DNA from: Marinoscillum pacificum
GTDB taxonomy: Bacteria > Bacteroidota > Bacteroidia > Cytophagales > Cyclobacteriaceae
NCBI RefSeq assembly: GCF_024714495.1
Contig: NZ_JAMZMJ010000002.1
Span: 496,001 to 560,000, forward strand
Length of the DNA: 64,000 nucleotides
Reading direction: 5' to 3'
The notes beneath the pieces were generated by a model. It was not told the origin of the DNA. It made no database searches and saw nothing but the letters and a program-made list of their open reading frames with translations. Of this stretch, positions 8,194 through 17,350 are shown piece by piece. Positions within the stretch are counted from its first letter, which is position 1; the number at the start of each line of letters is the position of its first letter. The position numbers were made by a program, and so were the translations under genes.

Positions 8194-10040
8194 CGATTGT
8201 AATTGATAATTAATTGTAACTGATAATTTCTACCAGGCATGGCCCGATTGTTTAAATTCTCATAATTGGCATCCAACAGATTATTGATGGATGCATTAGT
8301 TGAAATATCAAAAAGTGGTAGCTCAAACTCTCGACCCAATGTAAAATCAAGAATAAAAAATGGAGCTACCGATGACCTTTCTGTATTGTCAAGTGTCGTG
8401 TATCGCTTTCCTGTAAAATTGGAATTCAAGCTATAGTTAAAATATTTTTTGACTTGATGCTGCCAACTGATTCGAGCATTATGTTCTGGAGTATAAGGGA
8501 GTAATTTTCCTGAATTGGAACCTGTTTTGTTAACAGATCTATTAAAAGTATAGGAAGCGTTCAGTGTGTAGACACCCAAAAGATCACCTGTAATTGCAAG
8601 CGAGGATTCTAATCCAGAGATCTCCACTTCTCTAAAGTTCTGCGGAACCCAATATCCTGCTTCCGATGGCAACCAGACGATCCAATCTTCAGACCATGTT
8701 TGATATCCACCTATCTTAATGGAAACACCATTCAACACAACGGGTAATTGCAGGTCGAATTCACCATCCAGGGTTTTACTCTTTTCAGGCTGCAAATCAG
8801 GATTACCTCCAGGTGTCCAGTGCCGGTCATTTAGTGTAGGATATCGAAACCCGAAGGCAAAACTTTCATTGAAACTAAGCTTAACCTTCTCGCCTTGAAC
8901 AATAGCAAACTGATTGCTCCAAGAAGGAACAAATGGAGACTGATCTGCATAAAACGATTGACGAAGATTAAGAACCGACTGCCACGAAAGAAATGGCTTT
9001 GCACTGACAGAAGTAAAAGCATCAGCCTGCAAATCATGAAATCTATCCGAATAACTATCTGAGGAAGCAGTAAATAGGTTAGTATTTCCCCCAACCCGAA
9101 TTTCCAATTGATCATTCAGCTGATACCAATATGAGATTAAGGAAGAATATTGATTTCCTGTCGTTTGATCCGTTTCATTGTAGACCTGATCGTTTTGCAA
9201 ATACGCCAAAGTAACATTCAGGCTACTTTTAGACCATTCCTGATTTGCTCCGAAGGCCAAGCGAGTATTTTTGGTCAACAACTCGTCTTGAGAAGTTGGA
9301 GCACTCTTGGTCGGTTGTATCTCTCGATCATTTACGAAATATTGAAAGTCAGCGAAAAGACTTGTTCCATATAAAGTTGAATAAGAAAACTGCTGCTTGA
9401 TGCCTTTCATCAATGACGATGCATTGTTCTGACGAAGGGTTTCACCATTGTAATCGTATTGAAAGTCATTCTGTAAAAAGGAACGATAAAGGTTCGTATG
9501 TGCTTTGAACCTACCTTGACCATAGGTTGCTTTGATACCCGTCTTGAGTTCACCGAAACTTCCTAATCCTAGTAAAAGTGAAGCCCTGTCGGACTGATGA
9601 GCAATATCAGAATCGACTAAAACGGAACCTCCTATTGCTCCACTTCCATAAAGAGAGGAATTGGCACCAGGACTTAGTTGCAATTGATCCATCATCCATG
9701 TTGGCCATTGTGAAAAGTCCATTTGCCCTAGCGTGGGATAATTTGCAGGAATTCCATGCCACAGGACATTGGTCTGGCTAGCAGAAGTACCTCGAAAAGC
9801 TACCGTAGCTAATTGTCCATTGCCATACGACTTAAAATAAATGCTGCTTTGCTGAGAAAGAGCTTTCTCAAGAGATGAGCTTTCGTCAAAGCTAATTGAT
9901 TGTAGCTGGCTCCCTGTGGTAAATCGCTCAAACTGAAGTGCGGATACGGTGATCGCCTCGAGCTGGACGGTATCTTCCTGAGCTAACACGAAGCGTGTCA
10001 GCGACAACAAAACAACATACACACATATTCTCGAGACCAT
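8190..10040 (-). CDS. btuB: TonB-dependent outer membrane cobalamin receptor
   Basis: The 616-residue protein begins with a signal peptide (ending FVLAQ, about residue 21) and a TonB-box-like EAITVSA at about residues 28-34. The plug domain follows (about 45-155; GNGQLATVAFRGTSASQTNVLWHG region, then LSPGANSSLYGSGAIGG). The remainder is a 22-strand barrel with the late motif PEKSKTLDGEFD and a C-terminus ending in alternating aromatic residues. The size matches BtuB (about 600) rather than SusC (about 1000). A cobalamin riboswitch lies in its leader, which fixes the substrate as a corrinoid. It is the first gene of the two-gene unit with the BtuG-like protein. Confidence 0.93.
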   Translation of the reverse strand: MVSRICVYVVLLSLTRFVLAQEDTVQLEAITVSALQFERFTTGSQLQSISFDESSSLEKALSQQSSIYFKSYGNGQLATVAFRGTSASQTNVLWHGIPANYPTLGQMDFSQWPTWMMDQLQLSPGANSSLYGSGAIGGSVLVDSDIAHQSDRASLLLGLGSFGELKTGIKATYGQGRFKAHTNLYRSFLQNDFQYDYNGETLRQNNASSLMKGIKQQFSYSTLYGTSLFADFQYFVNDREIQPTKSAPTSQDELLTKNTRLAFGANQEWSKSSLNVTLAYLQNDQVYNETDQTTGNQYSSLISYWYQLNDQLEIRVGGNTNLFTASSDSYSDRFHDLQADAFTSVSAKPFLSWQSVLNLRQSFYADQSPFVPSWSNQFAIVQGEKVKLSFNESFAFGFRYPTLNDRHWTPGGNPDLQPEKSKTLDGEFDLQLPVVLNGVSIKIGGYQTWSEDWIVWLPSEAGYWVPQNFREVEISGLESSLAITGDLLGVYTLNASYTFNRSVNKTGSNSGKLLPYTPEHNARISWQHQVKKYFNYSLNSNFTGKRYTTLDNTERSSVAPFFILDFTLGREFELPLFDISTNASINNLLDANYENLNNRAMPGRNYQLQLIINYNR

Positions 10041-10152
10041 GAATCAAACCTTAACAGTTCATTCAAAGCCATCGGAAAAAAGTATTAGAGTATGGAAAAC
10101 CCAGAGGTGTTCTATCTCCTTTGCTTTCAACCCGAAGCTTGGAATTAAAAAA

Positions 10153-10332
10153 GATCGTGGCAGGTCTCCTGGCTTTTCCTGATTTGTCGCCTTCCCACAC
10201 TTCGATATAGTCAGCGCAGTGGCATGATGAGACAAATCGTCAATCGGAAATTACAGTTGCGGGGACAGCTTCGGATTTACACCGAATTCCCTTTTAATAC
10301 TGACATGCGAAGCATCGTCAATAACCATAATC
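10153..10332 (-). ncRNA. Cobalamin (B12) riboswitch controlling btuB-btuG
   Basis: Read on the minus strand, the leader holds the hallmark elements in order. A core segment UUCGGUGUAAAUCCGAAGC with CCCCGCAACUGUAA lies at about 10240-10295. GCCACUG is at 10217-10223, and the B12 box AGCCAGGAGACCUGCC is at 10159-10174. A closing P1 stem can form between GAUUAUGG (10325-10332) and CCACGAUC (10153-10160), with one mismatch and one G-U pair. Directly after P1 come six U residues. The btuB start codon is about 110 bases further on. In this family, B12 binding switches off uptake genes. Confidence 0.95.
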
Positions 10333-10337
10333 GGATG

Positions 10338-10345
10338 CAAATGTA
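10338..10345 (-). promoter_or_regulatory. Bacteroidota-type -7 promoter element for the riboswitch transcript
   Basis: The minus strand reads TACATTTG, a full match to the Bacteroidota -7 consensus TAnnTTTG, ending about six bases before the predicted 5' end of the riboswitch. I do not see a clear TTG element at the -33 position, so the promoter is supported by the -7 match and its position only. Confidence 0.55.
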
Positions 10346-10399
10346 GGCAGTACCTTGAGATTTTTTACTGGTCTTAAATTTTTTATTCAATTTTGACCC

Positions 10400-11470
10400 A
10401 TGAAGTATTGGGTCTTAGCATTTACCACATTTTATATTTTTGGCTGTCAATCTAATCAGCAAGAGCAGTCTACTGAGTCAACCTATCAGACGTCTGGCCA
10501 ATTAGAATTTGCCACCAATTTCACATTCTCCAATAATGAATTAGTCGTTTCAAAACCTTGGCCTGGAGCCGTAAAACCAAAGGTTTATCCTCTTCAGGAT
10601 TCCATCAAACGAGTCGTTGTTACTTCTACGACACACCTCCCTTATTTGGAATTGTTAGGTCTTGAAGATCGATTAGTTGGCTTTCCAAACACCAACTACA
10701 TCAGTTCGGACAAAATCAGAAACTTAGTAGATGAAGGAAAAGTAAAAGACCTGGGAACGGATGGAAATATTAATCTGGAAATACTGATATCACTCAATCC
10801 AGATGCAGTGATCGCCTTTGATATGGGAAGTGAATCTTCTTCCTTGGACAAAATCGCTGAAGCTGGAATTCCGGTGATTTACGACGCGGACTATCTGGAA
10901 TCGTCTGCTCTAGGTAGAGCCGAGTGGATCAAATTTTTCGGGGCATTGTTTCACAAAGAAGCTGAAGCAGACTCTATTTTCTCAACGATTGTCAACACCT
11001 ATGATTCGCTGAAGACATTAACTGCATCAATAGAAAATCGTCCTAGCATAGTTAGTGGAGTACTATATGGTGATGTGTGGTTTTTACCGGGCGGAAAAAA
11101 CTGGGCCTCCGGTTTCTTCAAAGATGCTGGTGGACATTATTTATGGGAACAAGATTCTACTGGCGGATGGCTGGAACTAAGTTTCGAGTCTGTTTTTGAT
11201 AAGGCTAGAACCGCCGATTACTGGATCGGAACAAGTACCTTCAATTCTGCAACTGCCCTAAAAGGTCAAGACGAACGCTATGCTGATTTTGACGCATTCC
11301 AAAATGGCAAACTGTATAATTACAGCAAGAGATTGAATGAATTTGGAGGCTATGATTTTTTTGAATCAGGCTATGCGAGACCTGACTTGGTACTAGCAGA
11401 TATGATTAAGATTCTGCACCCAGAATTACTTCCAGAATACGAAACCTACTATTACGAACAACTTCAATGA
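10400..11470 (+). CDS. btuF: Cobalamin ABC transporter substrate-binding lipoprotein
   Basis: A 356-residue lipoprotein with lipobox YIFGC (Cys16) and a Gln/Ser-rich linker. The body is a class III (BtuF/FhuD-type) binding protein: RVVVTSTTHLPYLELLG in the first lobe, LISLNPDAVIAFD, a long connecting helix, then the second lobe with YNYSKRLNEFGGYDFFESG. It delivers corrinoid to the BtuC permease from the periplasmic face of the inner membrane. Its stop overlaps the start of btuC (ATGA, 4 bases). Substrate is inferred from the neighbouring riboswitch-controlled btuB; the fold alone would also fit siderophores. Confidence 0.87.
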   Translation: MKYWVLAFTTFYIFGCQSNQQEQSTESTYQTSGQLEFATNFTFSNNELVVSKPWPGAVKPKVYPLQDSIKRVVVTSTTHLPYLELLGLEDRLVGFPNTNYISSDKIRNLVDEGKVKDLGTDGNINLEILISLNPDAVIAFDMGSESSSLDKIAEAGIPVIYDADYLESSALGRAEWIKFFGALFHKEAEADSIFSTIVNTYDSLKTLTASIENRPSIVSGVLYGDVWFLPGGKNWASGFFKDAGGHYLWEQDSTGGWLELSFESVFDKARTADYWIGTSTFNSATALKGQDERYADFDAFQNGKLYNYSKRLNEFGGYDFFESGYARPDLVLADMIKILHPELLPEYETYYYEQLQ

Positions 11471-12525
11471 TCCATCAGCACCTGGAAGAATCGAAACAGA
11501 AATGGATTAAGGTATTGATCAGCCTGAGCATAACCATGGTGTTTTGTTTTGGACTAAACCTATGCTTTGGATCTGTATCAATTGGTCTTGGAGAGGTATT
11601 TGATTTCTTCACCTCAGGTTCTACTGGAAACAATGGCTGGGATTTAATCCTGAGAAACTTCAGACTTCCAAAAGCGCTTACGGCCTTGCTTGTTGGCAGT
11701 GCACTAAGTGTGAGCGGATTGCAAATGCAAACCCTTTTTAGAAATCCTTTAGCAGGGCCTTATGTACTGGGAATCAGCTCTGGAGCAGGTCTTGGAGTAG
11801 CCATAGCCATCTTTTTAGGGTTTTACATTGGAGGATTTCTTGAACTTAGCGGAATAGGAAGAAGTTGGTTGCTAGTTGCAGCAGCGGGACTTGGATCTCT
11901 TTCTGTGCTCTTGATTATATCTCTCGCTGCTTCCAGGATCAAGGATAGCGTCACATTACTGATCATCGGCTTAATGTTTGGTGCTGCTTCTGGAGCGTTT
12001 GTCAGCATTTTGCAATTCTTTAGCCAGGCAGAAAACATTCAAGCGTATGTAATCTGGTCATTTGGAAGCTTAGGCAGTTTGAGTTGGGCTGAATTATCTG
12101 TTTTCATCCCTATTCTAGTGATTGGACTGATCCTTTCAATTCTATTGAGCAAACCGCTTAATACATTGTTGCTCGGTGAAAACTATGCAGTTAGCCTGGG
12201 GTTAAACCTAAAGCGAACCAGACTATTAATCATCATCAATACGGCGATTTTAGCAGGAACAGTCACAGCCTTTTGTGGTCCTATTGCTTTCTTTGGAATA
12301 GCCATTCCCCATTTAACCAGAATGCTTTTTAACACCTCAAACCATTTATTTTTAACGCCATTGGTGATCCTCTTTGGAGGAACTCTCATGTTGGTTTTTG
12401 ACTTTATCGCTCAGCTTCCGGGACTAGAAACGACCTTACCAATCAATGCTGTTACCGCACTTTTCGGAGCACCTTTTGTCATCTACATCCTGATGCGTAA
12501 ACGAAACCTAAACTATAGTTACTGA
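11467..12525 (+). CDS. btuC: Cobalamin ABC transporter permease
   Basis: A 352-residue FecCD/BtuC-family permease with about ten membrane segments. Family signatures are LRLPR-like RNFRLPKALTALLVGSALS at about residue 60, SGLQMQTLFRNPLAGPYVLGISSGAG near 90, and the coupling region FCGPIAFFGIAIPHLTR near 270. The protein forms a homodimer that carries the substrate through the inner membrane. It overlaps btuF by 4 bases and btuD by a single base (TGATG), so the three genes are tightly coupled. Confidence 0.93.
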   Translation: MIHQHLEESKQKWIKVLISLSITMVFCFGLNLCFGSVSIGLGEVFDFFTSGSTGNNGWDLILRNFRLPKALTALLVGSALSVSGLQMQTLFRNPLAGPYVLGISSGAGLGVAIAIFLGFYIGGFLELSGIGRSWLLVAAAGLGSLSVLLIISLAASRIKDSVTLLIIGLMFGAASGAFVSILQFFSQAENIQAYVIWSFGSLGSLSWAELSVFIPILVIGLILSILLSKPLNTLLLGENYAVSLGLNLKRTRLLIIINTAILAGTVTAFCGPIAFFGIAIPHLTRMLFNTSNHLFLTPLVILFGGTLMLVFDFIAQLPGLETTLPINAVTALFGAPFVIYILMRKRNLNYSY

Positions 12526-13502
12526 TGGGTGTTTTGGAGGTTAAAAATTTATCCATCGGATACCGGAATAAGGATCAGGTTAAGGTCATCCAACATGATA
12601 TCAATGTCAGCCTTGAAAAAGGACAGATCATCTCCTTGATGGGTCAAAATGGTGTCGGAAAAACTACTTTCATTAAAACCATCTCAGGGCTGCTCGATCA
12701 ACTTGGAGGTGAGATTTTATATGGAGGAAAGTCCATTGCAAAGCTCTCCAAACTTGAGCTTGCGCAGCAATTGAGTGTGGTACTCACAGAAAAACCCTAC
12801 AGCCAAAACCTCTCAGTTTTGGAACTTATCGCCATTGGTAGACACCCTTATTCTGGTTGGCTGGGCACACTTTCATCTCATGATAAAGAAATCATTGATT
12901 GGGCTATTTCTGAAACACATATCAATTACCTGGCAAATCGAAAAATTTACGAACTAAGTGATGGTCAGCTCCAAAAAGTAATGATTGCTCGAGCGCTGGC
13001 ACAGGAAACAGACATCATTCTATTAGATGAACCTGCCGCTCACCTGGACCTTTACAACAAAATAGAAGTGATGGTTCTTTTAAGAGAAATTGCTCGAAAG
13101 GGAAAGGCCATTCTTATTTCTACGCATGACATGCAAGTCAGTACGCAGCTTTCAGATAAGCTTTGGTTATTCAACTTCAACAAACCTGTTGTGCAGGGAA
13201 GTCCAGAAGACTTGATTCTCGATGGCACGCTGGAGCAAACGCTTTACCTGCAAGATTATGGCTATGACATGATTCATGGCACGGTAGATCTTGATCAAAA
13301 TGGACGCTCTATTCATGTAACAGGTGATGAAAAAGTCGTTTACTGGACTCAGCAAGCTCTAAAAAGAAACGGTTATCGACTGGAAGAGAATGCTGAAGTA
13401 ACAGTTCTTGCTAATCCAAACTCATGGAAATTAAATGTTGCCCAGCAGACATTTGAACTGAATACCATTACAGAATTGGTATCTAAACTCAATGATTTAT
13501 AG
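12525..13502 (+). CDS. btuD: Cobalamin ABC transporter ATP-binding protein
   Basis: An ABC ATPase of 325 residues. Walker A is GQNGVGKTTF (about 40-49), the signature motif is LSDGQLQKV, Walker B is IILLDEPAAHLD, and the switch His lies in STHDMQ. The last 80 or so residues (after about 240) form an extension beyond the usual 250-residue BtuD/FecE length (IHVTGDEKVVYW, VTVLANPNSW). Similar tails occur on Bacteroidota homologues; its function is not known to me. It powers import through BtuC. It is the last gene of the btuFCD operon. Confidence 0.92.
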   Translation: MGVLEVKNLSIGYRNKDQVKVIQHDINVSLEKGQIISLMGQNGVGKTTFIKTISGLLDQLGGEILYGGKSIAKLSKLELAQQLSVVLTEKPYSQNLSVLELIAIGRHPYSGWLGTLSSHDKEIIDWAISETHINYLANRKIYELSDGQLQKVMIARALAQETDIILLDEPAAHLDLYNKIEVMVLLREIARKGKAILISTHDMQVSTQLSDKLWLFNFNKPVVQGSPEDLILDGTLEQTLYLQDYGYDMIHGTVDLDQNGRSIHVTGDEKVVYWTQQALKRNGYRLEENAEVTVLANPNSWKLNVAQQTFELNTITELVSKLNDL

Positions 13503-13579
13503 TTTAAACTCAAGTCCAATGTTCTTCTTATTTAAGTGAGAAGATAACGGCGGTTTAGTAAACATTGATCTGACCTAAA

Positions 13580-14302
13580 ATGAGAGTTTTATTCACTTCC
13601 TACCTCCTATTCATAACACTTCTATCTTCTGCTCAGTCCGACCCATTTTTCACGAACGCTAATCAATTTTTCCAAAACTCGGTCAAGTACGGATTGGTAG
13701 ATTACCAGTCAATAAATGAAAACCCGAGCCTATTAAATACCTTAACTGATCAAATAGCCAATTATCTAATCGCTGGCAAAGAACCTGTAACGCAGAAGGC
13801 TTTTTATACCAATGCTTACAACATTTTGGTCATCAAACAAGTGGTTGATAATTTACCCATTAAAGGCCCATGGGATGTCAATGGTTTTTTTGACACGCAA
13901 AAATTTGAGGTAGCCGGCCAGATGGTCACACTGGATGAACTAGAGAAAAACATTCTTTTCTCAGCATTTCCTGATCCTAGACTTCACTTTGTCCTGGTTT
14001 GTGCAGCTGTAGGATGCCCACCAATCGCTGATTATGCATTTGTACCAGATTCATTGGAATCTACTCTCCAAAACAAAACAGAGGAAGTACTCAACATTGA
14101 TTGGTATGTGCGTGTTTCGAAAAAGCAAACAGCAGTTTCCAAAGTATTCGAATGGTATCGTCCCGATTTTGTTTCTGATTCAACGACCGTTTTGGACTAT
14201 GTCAACCAATTTCGAGTGATCAAGATTCCAGCCGAGCATGAGATCACCACCTATGATTATAACTGGGAATTGAACGATTCCAACAGTGAATTCCGATACT
14301 AA
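13580..14302 (+). CDS. Secreted DUF547 family protein
   Basis: A 240-residue protein with a signal peptide (about 1-18, ending SSAQS). It shows the DUF547 core: FYTNAYNILVIKQVV at about residues 76-90, then HFVLVCAAVGCPPI near 140, with the conserved Cys pair C-A-A-V-G-C. Family members are widespread secreted proteins without a settled function; the Cys and conserved Asn-Ala-Tyr suggest an enzyme. It starts 77 bases after btuD on the same strand, so read-through from the B12 operon is possible, but nothing else links it to B12. Confidence 0.85.
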   Translation: MRVLFTSYLLFITLLSSAQSDPFFTNANQFFQNSVKYGLVDYQSINENPSLLNTLTDQIANYLIAGKEPVTQKAFYTNAYNILVIKQVVDNLPIKGPWDVNGFFDTQKFEVAGQMVTLDELEKNILFSAFPDPRLHFVLVCAAVGCPPIADYAFVPDSLESTLQNKTEEVLNIDWYVRVSKKQTAVSKVFEWYRPDFVSDSTTVLDYVNQFRVIKIPAEHEITTYDYNWELNDSNSEFRY

Positions 14303-14540
14303 ACAACCTAATTCCGTTCTTTAAAAACTTCGCTATCTTGTGATTTAAGCACATGAGAACGATTGCATTTTATTACCAAATCATTCAATGAATTAAATAT
14401 TTTATTCAAAATAACGATAGCGTATACGGCAAAAGCTACTATTTTCATAATTCAACACCTCTGACAAAACCCATAGGGTGCTCTGATAAAGGTCACCTGT
14501 ACAGCTCACGTTTTTTAGCCCCTGAGTGAGTTGCCTAACA

Positions 14541-14548
14541 TACCTTTG
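14541..14548 (+). promoter_or_regulatory. -7 promoter element upstream of the SLC13 operon
   Basis: TACCTTTG matches the Bacteroidota -7 consensus TAnnTTTG and lies 22 bases before the ATG at 14571, giving a very short leader. A T-run at 14511-14516 lies near the expected -33 position. The 268-bp spacer 14303-14570 holds no credible ORF or RNA gene. Confidence 0.5.
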
Positions 14549-14570
14549 TCTTCGTTAAACACCACGAGTT

Positions 14571-15989
14571 ATGACTAGCCAACGAATCAAATTACTGATT
14601 TCAATTTTGCTACCTGTCACTGTATTATTGTTACCTATTTCAGCTTTTCAAATAGAAGGTCTGACAATAGTTGAACAACGTGTCATAGCAATTTTCTTGA
14701 TGGCAGCATTGTTTTGGATTCTTGAACCTATTCCAATCTATGCTACTTCTCTGTTGATCATTTTTCTGGAACTGATCATGGTATCCACCAAAGGATTGAA
14801 GTTCATTATTACACCGGACTCACCTGAGGAATTTGGAACCTTAATCAGTTACAAGGACATCATGCACACCTTTGCCTCTCCAATCATCATTCTGTTTTTG
14901 GGAGGGTTCTTTCTAGCGATGGCTGCTACGAAATATCGTCTGGATCAAAACCTGGCCAAAGTGTTGTTGAAGCCTTTCGGTGAGAACCCAAAATGGGTAA
15001 TGCTTGGATTAATGATCATCACCGCGCTTTTCTCCATGTTTATGAGTAATACAGCAACTACAGCCATGATGCTTTCAATACTAGTGCCAGTGCTTGCGGT
15101 TTTCTTACCTGGAGATAAAGGAAAGGTAGCCTTTACACTAGCTGTGCCATTTGCGGCAAACGTTGGAGGAATTGGTACACCAATCGGAACACCACCAAAT
15201 GCAGTAGCTCTAAAATACCTAACCGGGCCAGATTACATTTCATTTGGATCATGGATGGCAATGGCACTTCCTTATGTGATTGTGTTACTTTTGTTTGCCT
15301 GGGGTTTACTTCTTTTATTTTATCCAATTAGCACGCCAAAAATCAAGCTTACCATTACTGGAAGCTGGTTGAAGAATAGAAAAGCCTACATCGTTTATGC
15401 TACTTTCGGATTAACGATCCTGCTGTGGTTGACAGATTTCATACATGGAATGAACTCTTACACAGTTGCCATGGTACCTGTAGCAGTCTTCTCTGCTTTT
15501 GGCATCATCAACAAAAATGACTTGAAGAATATCAGTTGGGATGTGCTTTGGTTGGTATCTGGAGGTATCGCTTTAGGTCTGGCTCTTGAGGCGAGTGGAC
15601 TGGCTGAACGTTTGGTAAACACCATTCCGTTTGGCACATTTTCTCCATTGATCATCATCGTGTCTGTCACTGTGATAGCGATGCTAATGGCCAACTTCAT
15701 GTCTCACACGGCTACATCTAACTTAATTCTGCCATTGGTAGCCGCTCTTGGTACTTCTATCATGAGTCTTGGACCACTTGGTGGCAATAAAATGATTGTG
15801 TTGGCTACTACTATCTCTTGTTCTATGAGTATGGCTTTGCCAATTAGTACACCTCCAAATGCGTTAGCTTTCGCAACAGGAACTCTTGAAACAAAGCAAA
15901 TGGCCAAACCAGGAGTGATCATCGCCATCGTAGGATTGATATTGAATTACGCACTCATGTATGTTCTTGACATCATTGGGTTCTTCTAA
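14571..15989 (+). CDS. SLC13/DASS family sodium-coupled anion (dicarboxylate) transporter
   Basis: A 472-residue inner membrane protein with about 11-12 membrane segments. Both SNT-type motifs of the family are visible: MSNTATTAMM at about residues 156-165 and MSHTATSNLILP near 380. Each is followed by a Gly/Pro loop, GIGTPIGTPPNAVAL in the first half and PISTPPNALAF in the second. These helical hairpins bind sodium and the dicarboxylate or sulfate in VcINDY-type carriers. It is the first gene of an operon with a histidine kinase, a receiver protein and a porin, which suggests that substrate sensing and outer membrane passage are encoded together. The exact substrate cannot be read from the sequence. 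Confidence 0.9.
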   Translation: MTSQRIKLLISILLPVTVLLLPISAFQIEGLTIVEQRVIAIFLMAALFWILEPIPIYATSLLIIFLELIMVSTKGLKFIITPDSPEEFGTLISYKDIMHTFASPIIILFLGGFFLAMAATKYRLDQNLAKVLLKPFGENPKWVMLGLMIITALFSMFMSNTATTAMMLSILVPVLAVFLPGDKGKVAFTLAVPFAANVGGIGTPIGTPPNAVALKYLTGPDYISFGSWMAMALPYVIVLLLFAWGLLLLFYPISTPKIKLTITGSWLKNRKAYIVYATFGLTILLWLTDFIHGMNSYTVAMVPVAVFSAFGIINKNDLKNISWDVLWLVSGGIALGLALEASGLAERLVNTIPFGTFSPLIIIVSVTVIAMLMANFMSHTATSNLILPLVAALGTSIMSLGPLGGNKMIVLATTISCSMSMALPISTPPNALAFATGTLETKQMAKPGVIIAIVGLILNYALMYVLDIIGFF

Positions 15990-16001
15990 ATCATTAAGAA
16001 T

Positions 16002-17348
16002 ATGGAAGATAAAGTAAGTTTTAACTGGGTCAAACAAGAGTTTTTCTCTGATGAGAATAAGAAACTTTACGTAAAGAAAGGAGAAGTATTACTGGACCCC
16101 CAACATAAAAACACCAGACTCTTTCTGGTTACCAAAGGTAAGTTTTTGGGCTATCTGAGTGATGCTGAAATTGGAAATTACCCCGTTTTTGAGGCCTCTG
16201 AAAACAAGTTCATTGGTGTATACAGTTACTTCTCAGATGATCATTATAGCTATTCCAAAGTAGTAGCTGTGGAAGACAGTGAAGTTTATTACTATGACAA
16301 GGTGAGGGAAGCGCACACTCCTGAGGAGATGCAGCGGTTATCCCAATTTCATATATCCATCGTGGTAAATGAATTATACGCCAGACAATACTTTGCTAAA
16401 AAAATGGCCCAGGAGCGCCACAACGATAGTCAACGGTTGTTGAAAGCTGAAAAAATGTCAACTCTTGGTCAGATGGCAGCTGGAGTTGCACATGAGCTCA
16501 ACAACTCCATTGGGGTAATTGACGGCAGTATGGGAAGGCTTGCTGAGTTTATCAACAAATGCGTAGACTCCCACGGAGATCATCATTTACGAGATGTCTT
16601 TGAAACAGGTAAAAAAGGTCAGGAGATTAGTTCAGAAGAAGCAAGAACTATTAGAAAGCAATATGAAAAGATCAAGGGATTGACCGATGGTCAAATTCGA
16701 AAGCTTTCTAAAACTGGCATTCCTGCAAACGAAGTAATCAAAACATTGCAAAAAGACCCATCAGCTGCTGATCGTATCAACGAGTTTTGGGAAATGGGAT
16801 GTACGCTGCATGATATGGAAATTGCAGCAAATCACTCTACGCATGTTGTGAGATCTGTCAAGCAACTTGGAGTCACTGAGCATCAGTGGTCAAAGGATGT
16901 GAGCATCAATCACACCATCTCTGAAGCAATGGTCATCTTGAAGAATTTAACCAAGCGGGTCAAAACGACAGTCTTTCTGGATGAATATATCCCAAATACT
17001 GAAGCATGCCCTGGACAACTCGTTCAGGTCTGGATCAATTTGGTTAAAAACGGCATTGAGAGTATGCTTTCCAGCCAAACAGAGGACCCTCAAATCAGGA
17101 TTGCCTCTGGCCATGATGCTAAAAACATCATTATAACAGTTACTGACAATGGGCCAGGCATACCTGAAGATATTAAACAACGAATTTTCGAGCCCAGTTT
17201 TACTACTAAGGTCGATGGTCTAAACTTTGGGTTAGGTCTTGGGCTGGCAGTAGTTCAGCGCATTGTGACAGAACACGATGCTGTAATAGAAGTAAACAGC
17301 GAACCTGGCCATACAGAGTTCACAGTAAAAATCCCCTTAATTTCATAG
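16002..17348 (+). CDS. Sensor histidine kinase with N-terminal cyclic-nucleotide-binding-like domain
   Basis: A soluble kinase of 448 residues with no membrane segment. Residues about 15-130 resemble a Crp/cNMP-type beta-barrel sensor (KKGEVLLDPQHKNTRLFLVTKG; FIGVYSYFSDD), but I do not see the full phosphate-binding cassette. The H-box is MSTLGQMAAGVAHELNN, with phospho-acceptor His164. The N-box is NLVKNGIES (Asn350), the G1 box DNGPGIP, the F-box FEPSFTTK and the G2 box GLGLGLAVV. The H-to-N distance is 186 residues, about 75 more than in EnvZ-type kinases, because of a charged helical insert (about residues 190-290). It starts 12 bases after the transporter gene and ends 2 bases before the receiver gene. 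Confidence 0.9.
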   Translation: MEDKVSFNWVKQEFFSDENKKLYVKKGEVLLDPQHKNTRLFLVTKGKFLGYLSDAEIGNYPVFEASENKFIGVYSYFSDDHYSYSKVVAVEDSEVYYYDKVREAHTPEEMQRLSQFHISIVVNELYARQYFAKKMAQERHNDSQRLLKAEKMSTLGQMAAGVAHELNNSIGVIDGSMGRLAEFINKCVDSHGDHHLRDVFETGKKGQEISSEEARTIRKQYEKIKGLTDGQIRKLSKTGIPANEVIKTLQKDPSAADRINEFWEMGCTLHDMEIAANHSTHVVRSVKQLGVTEHQWSKDVSINHTISEAMVILKNLTKRVKTTVFLDEYIPNTEACPGQLVQVWINLVKNGIESMLSSQTEDPQIRIASGHDAKNIIITVTDNGPGIPEDIKQRIFEPSFTTKVDGLNFGLGLGLAVVQRIVTEHDAVIEVNSEPGHTEFTVKIPLIS

Positions 17349-17350
17349 TC

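Noticed and set aside
10333-10399. Possible second cobalamin riboswitch for btuFCD
   Set aside because: None of the conserved elements (B12 box, GCCACTG, core) appears on the plus strand; all belong to the minus-strand aptamer.
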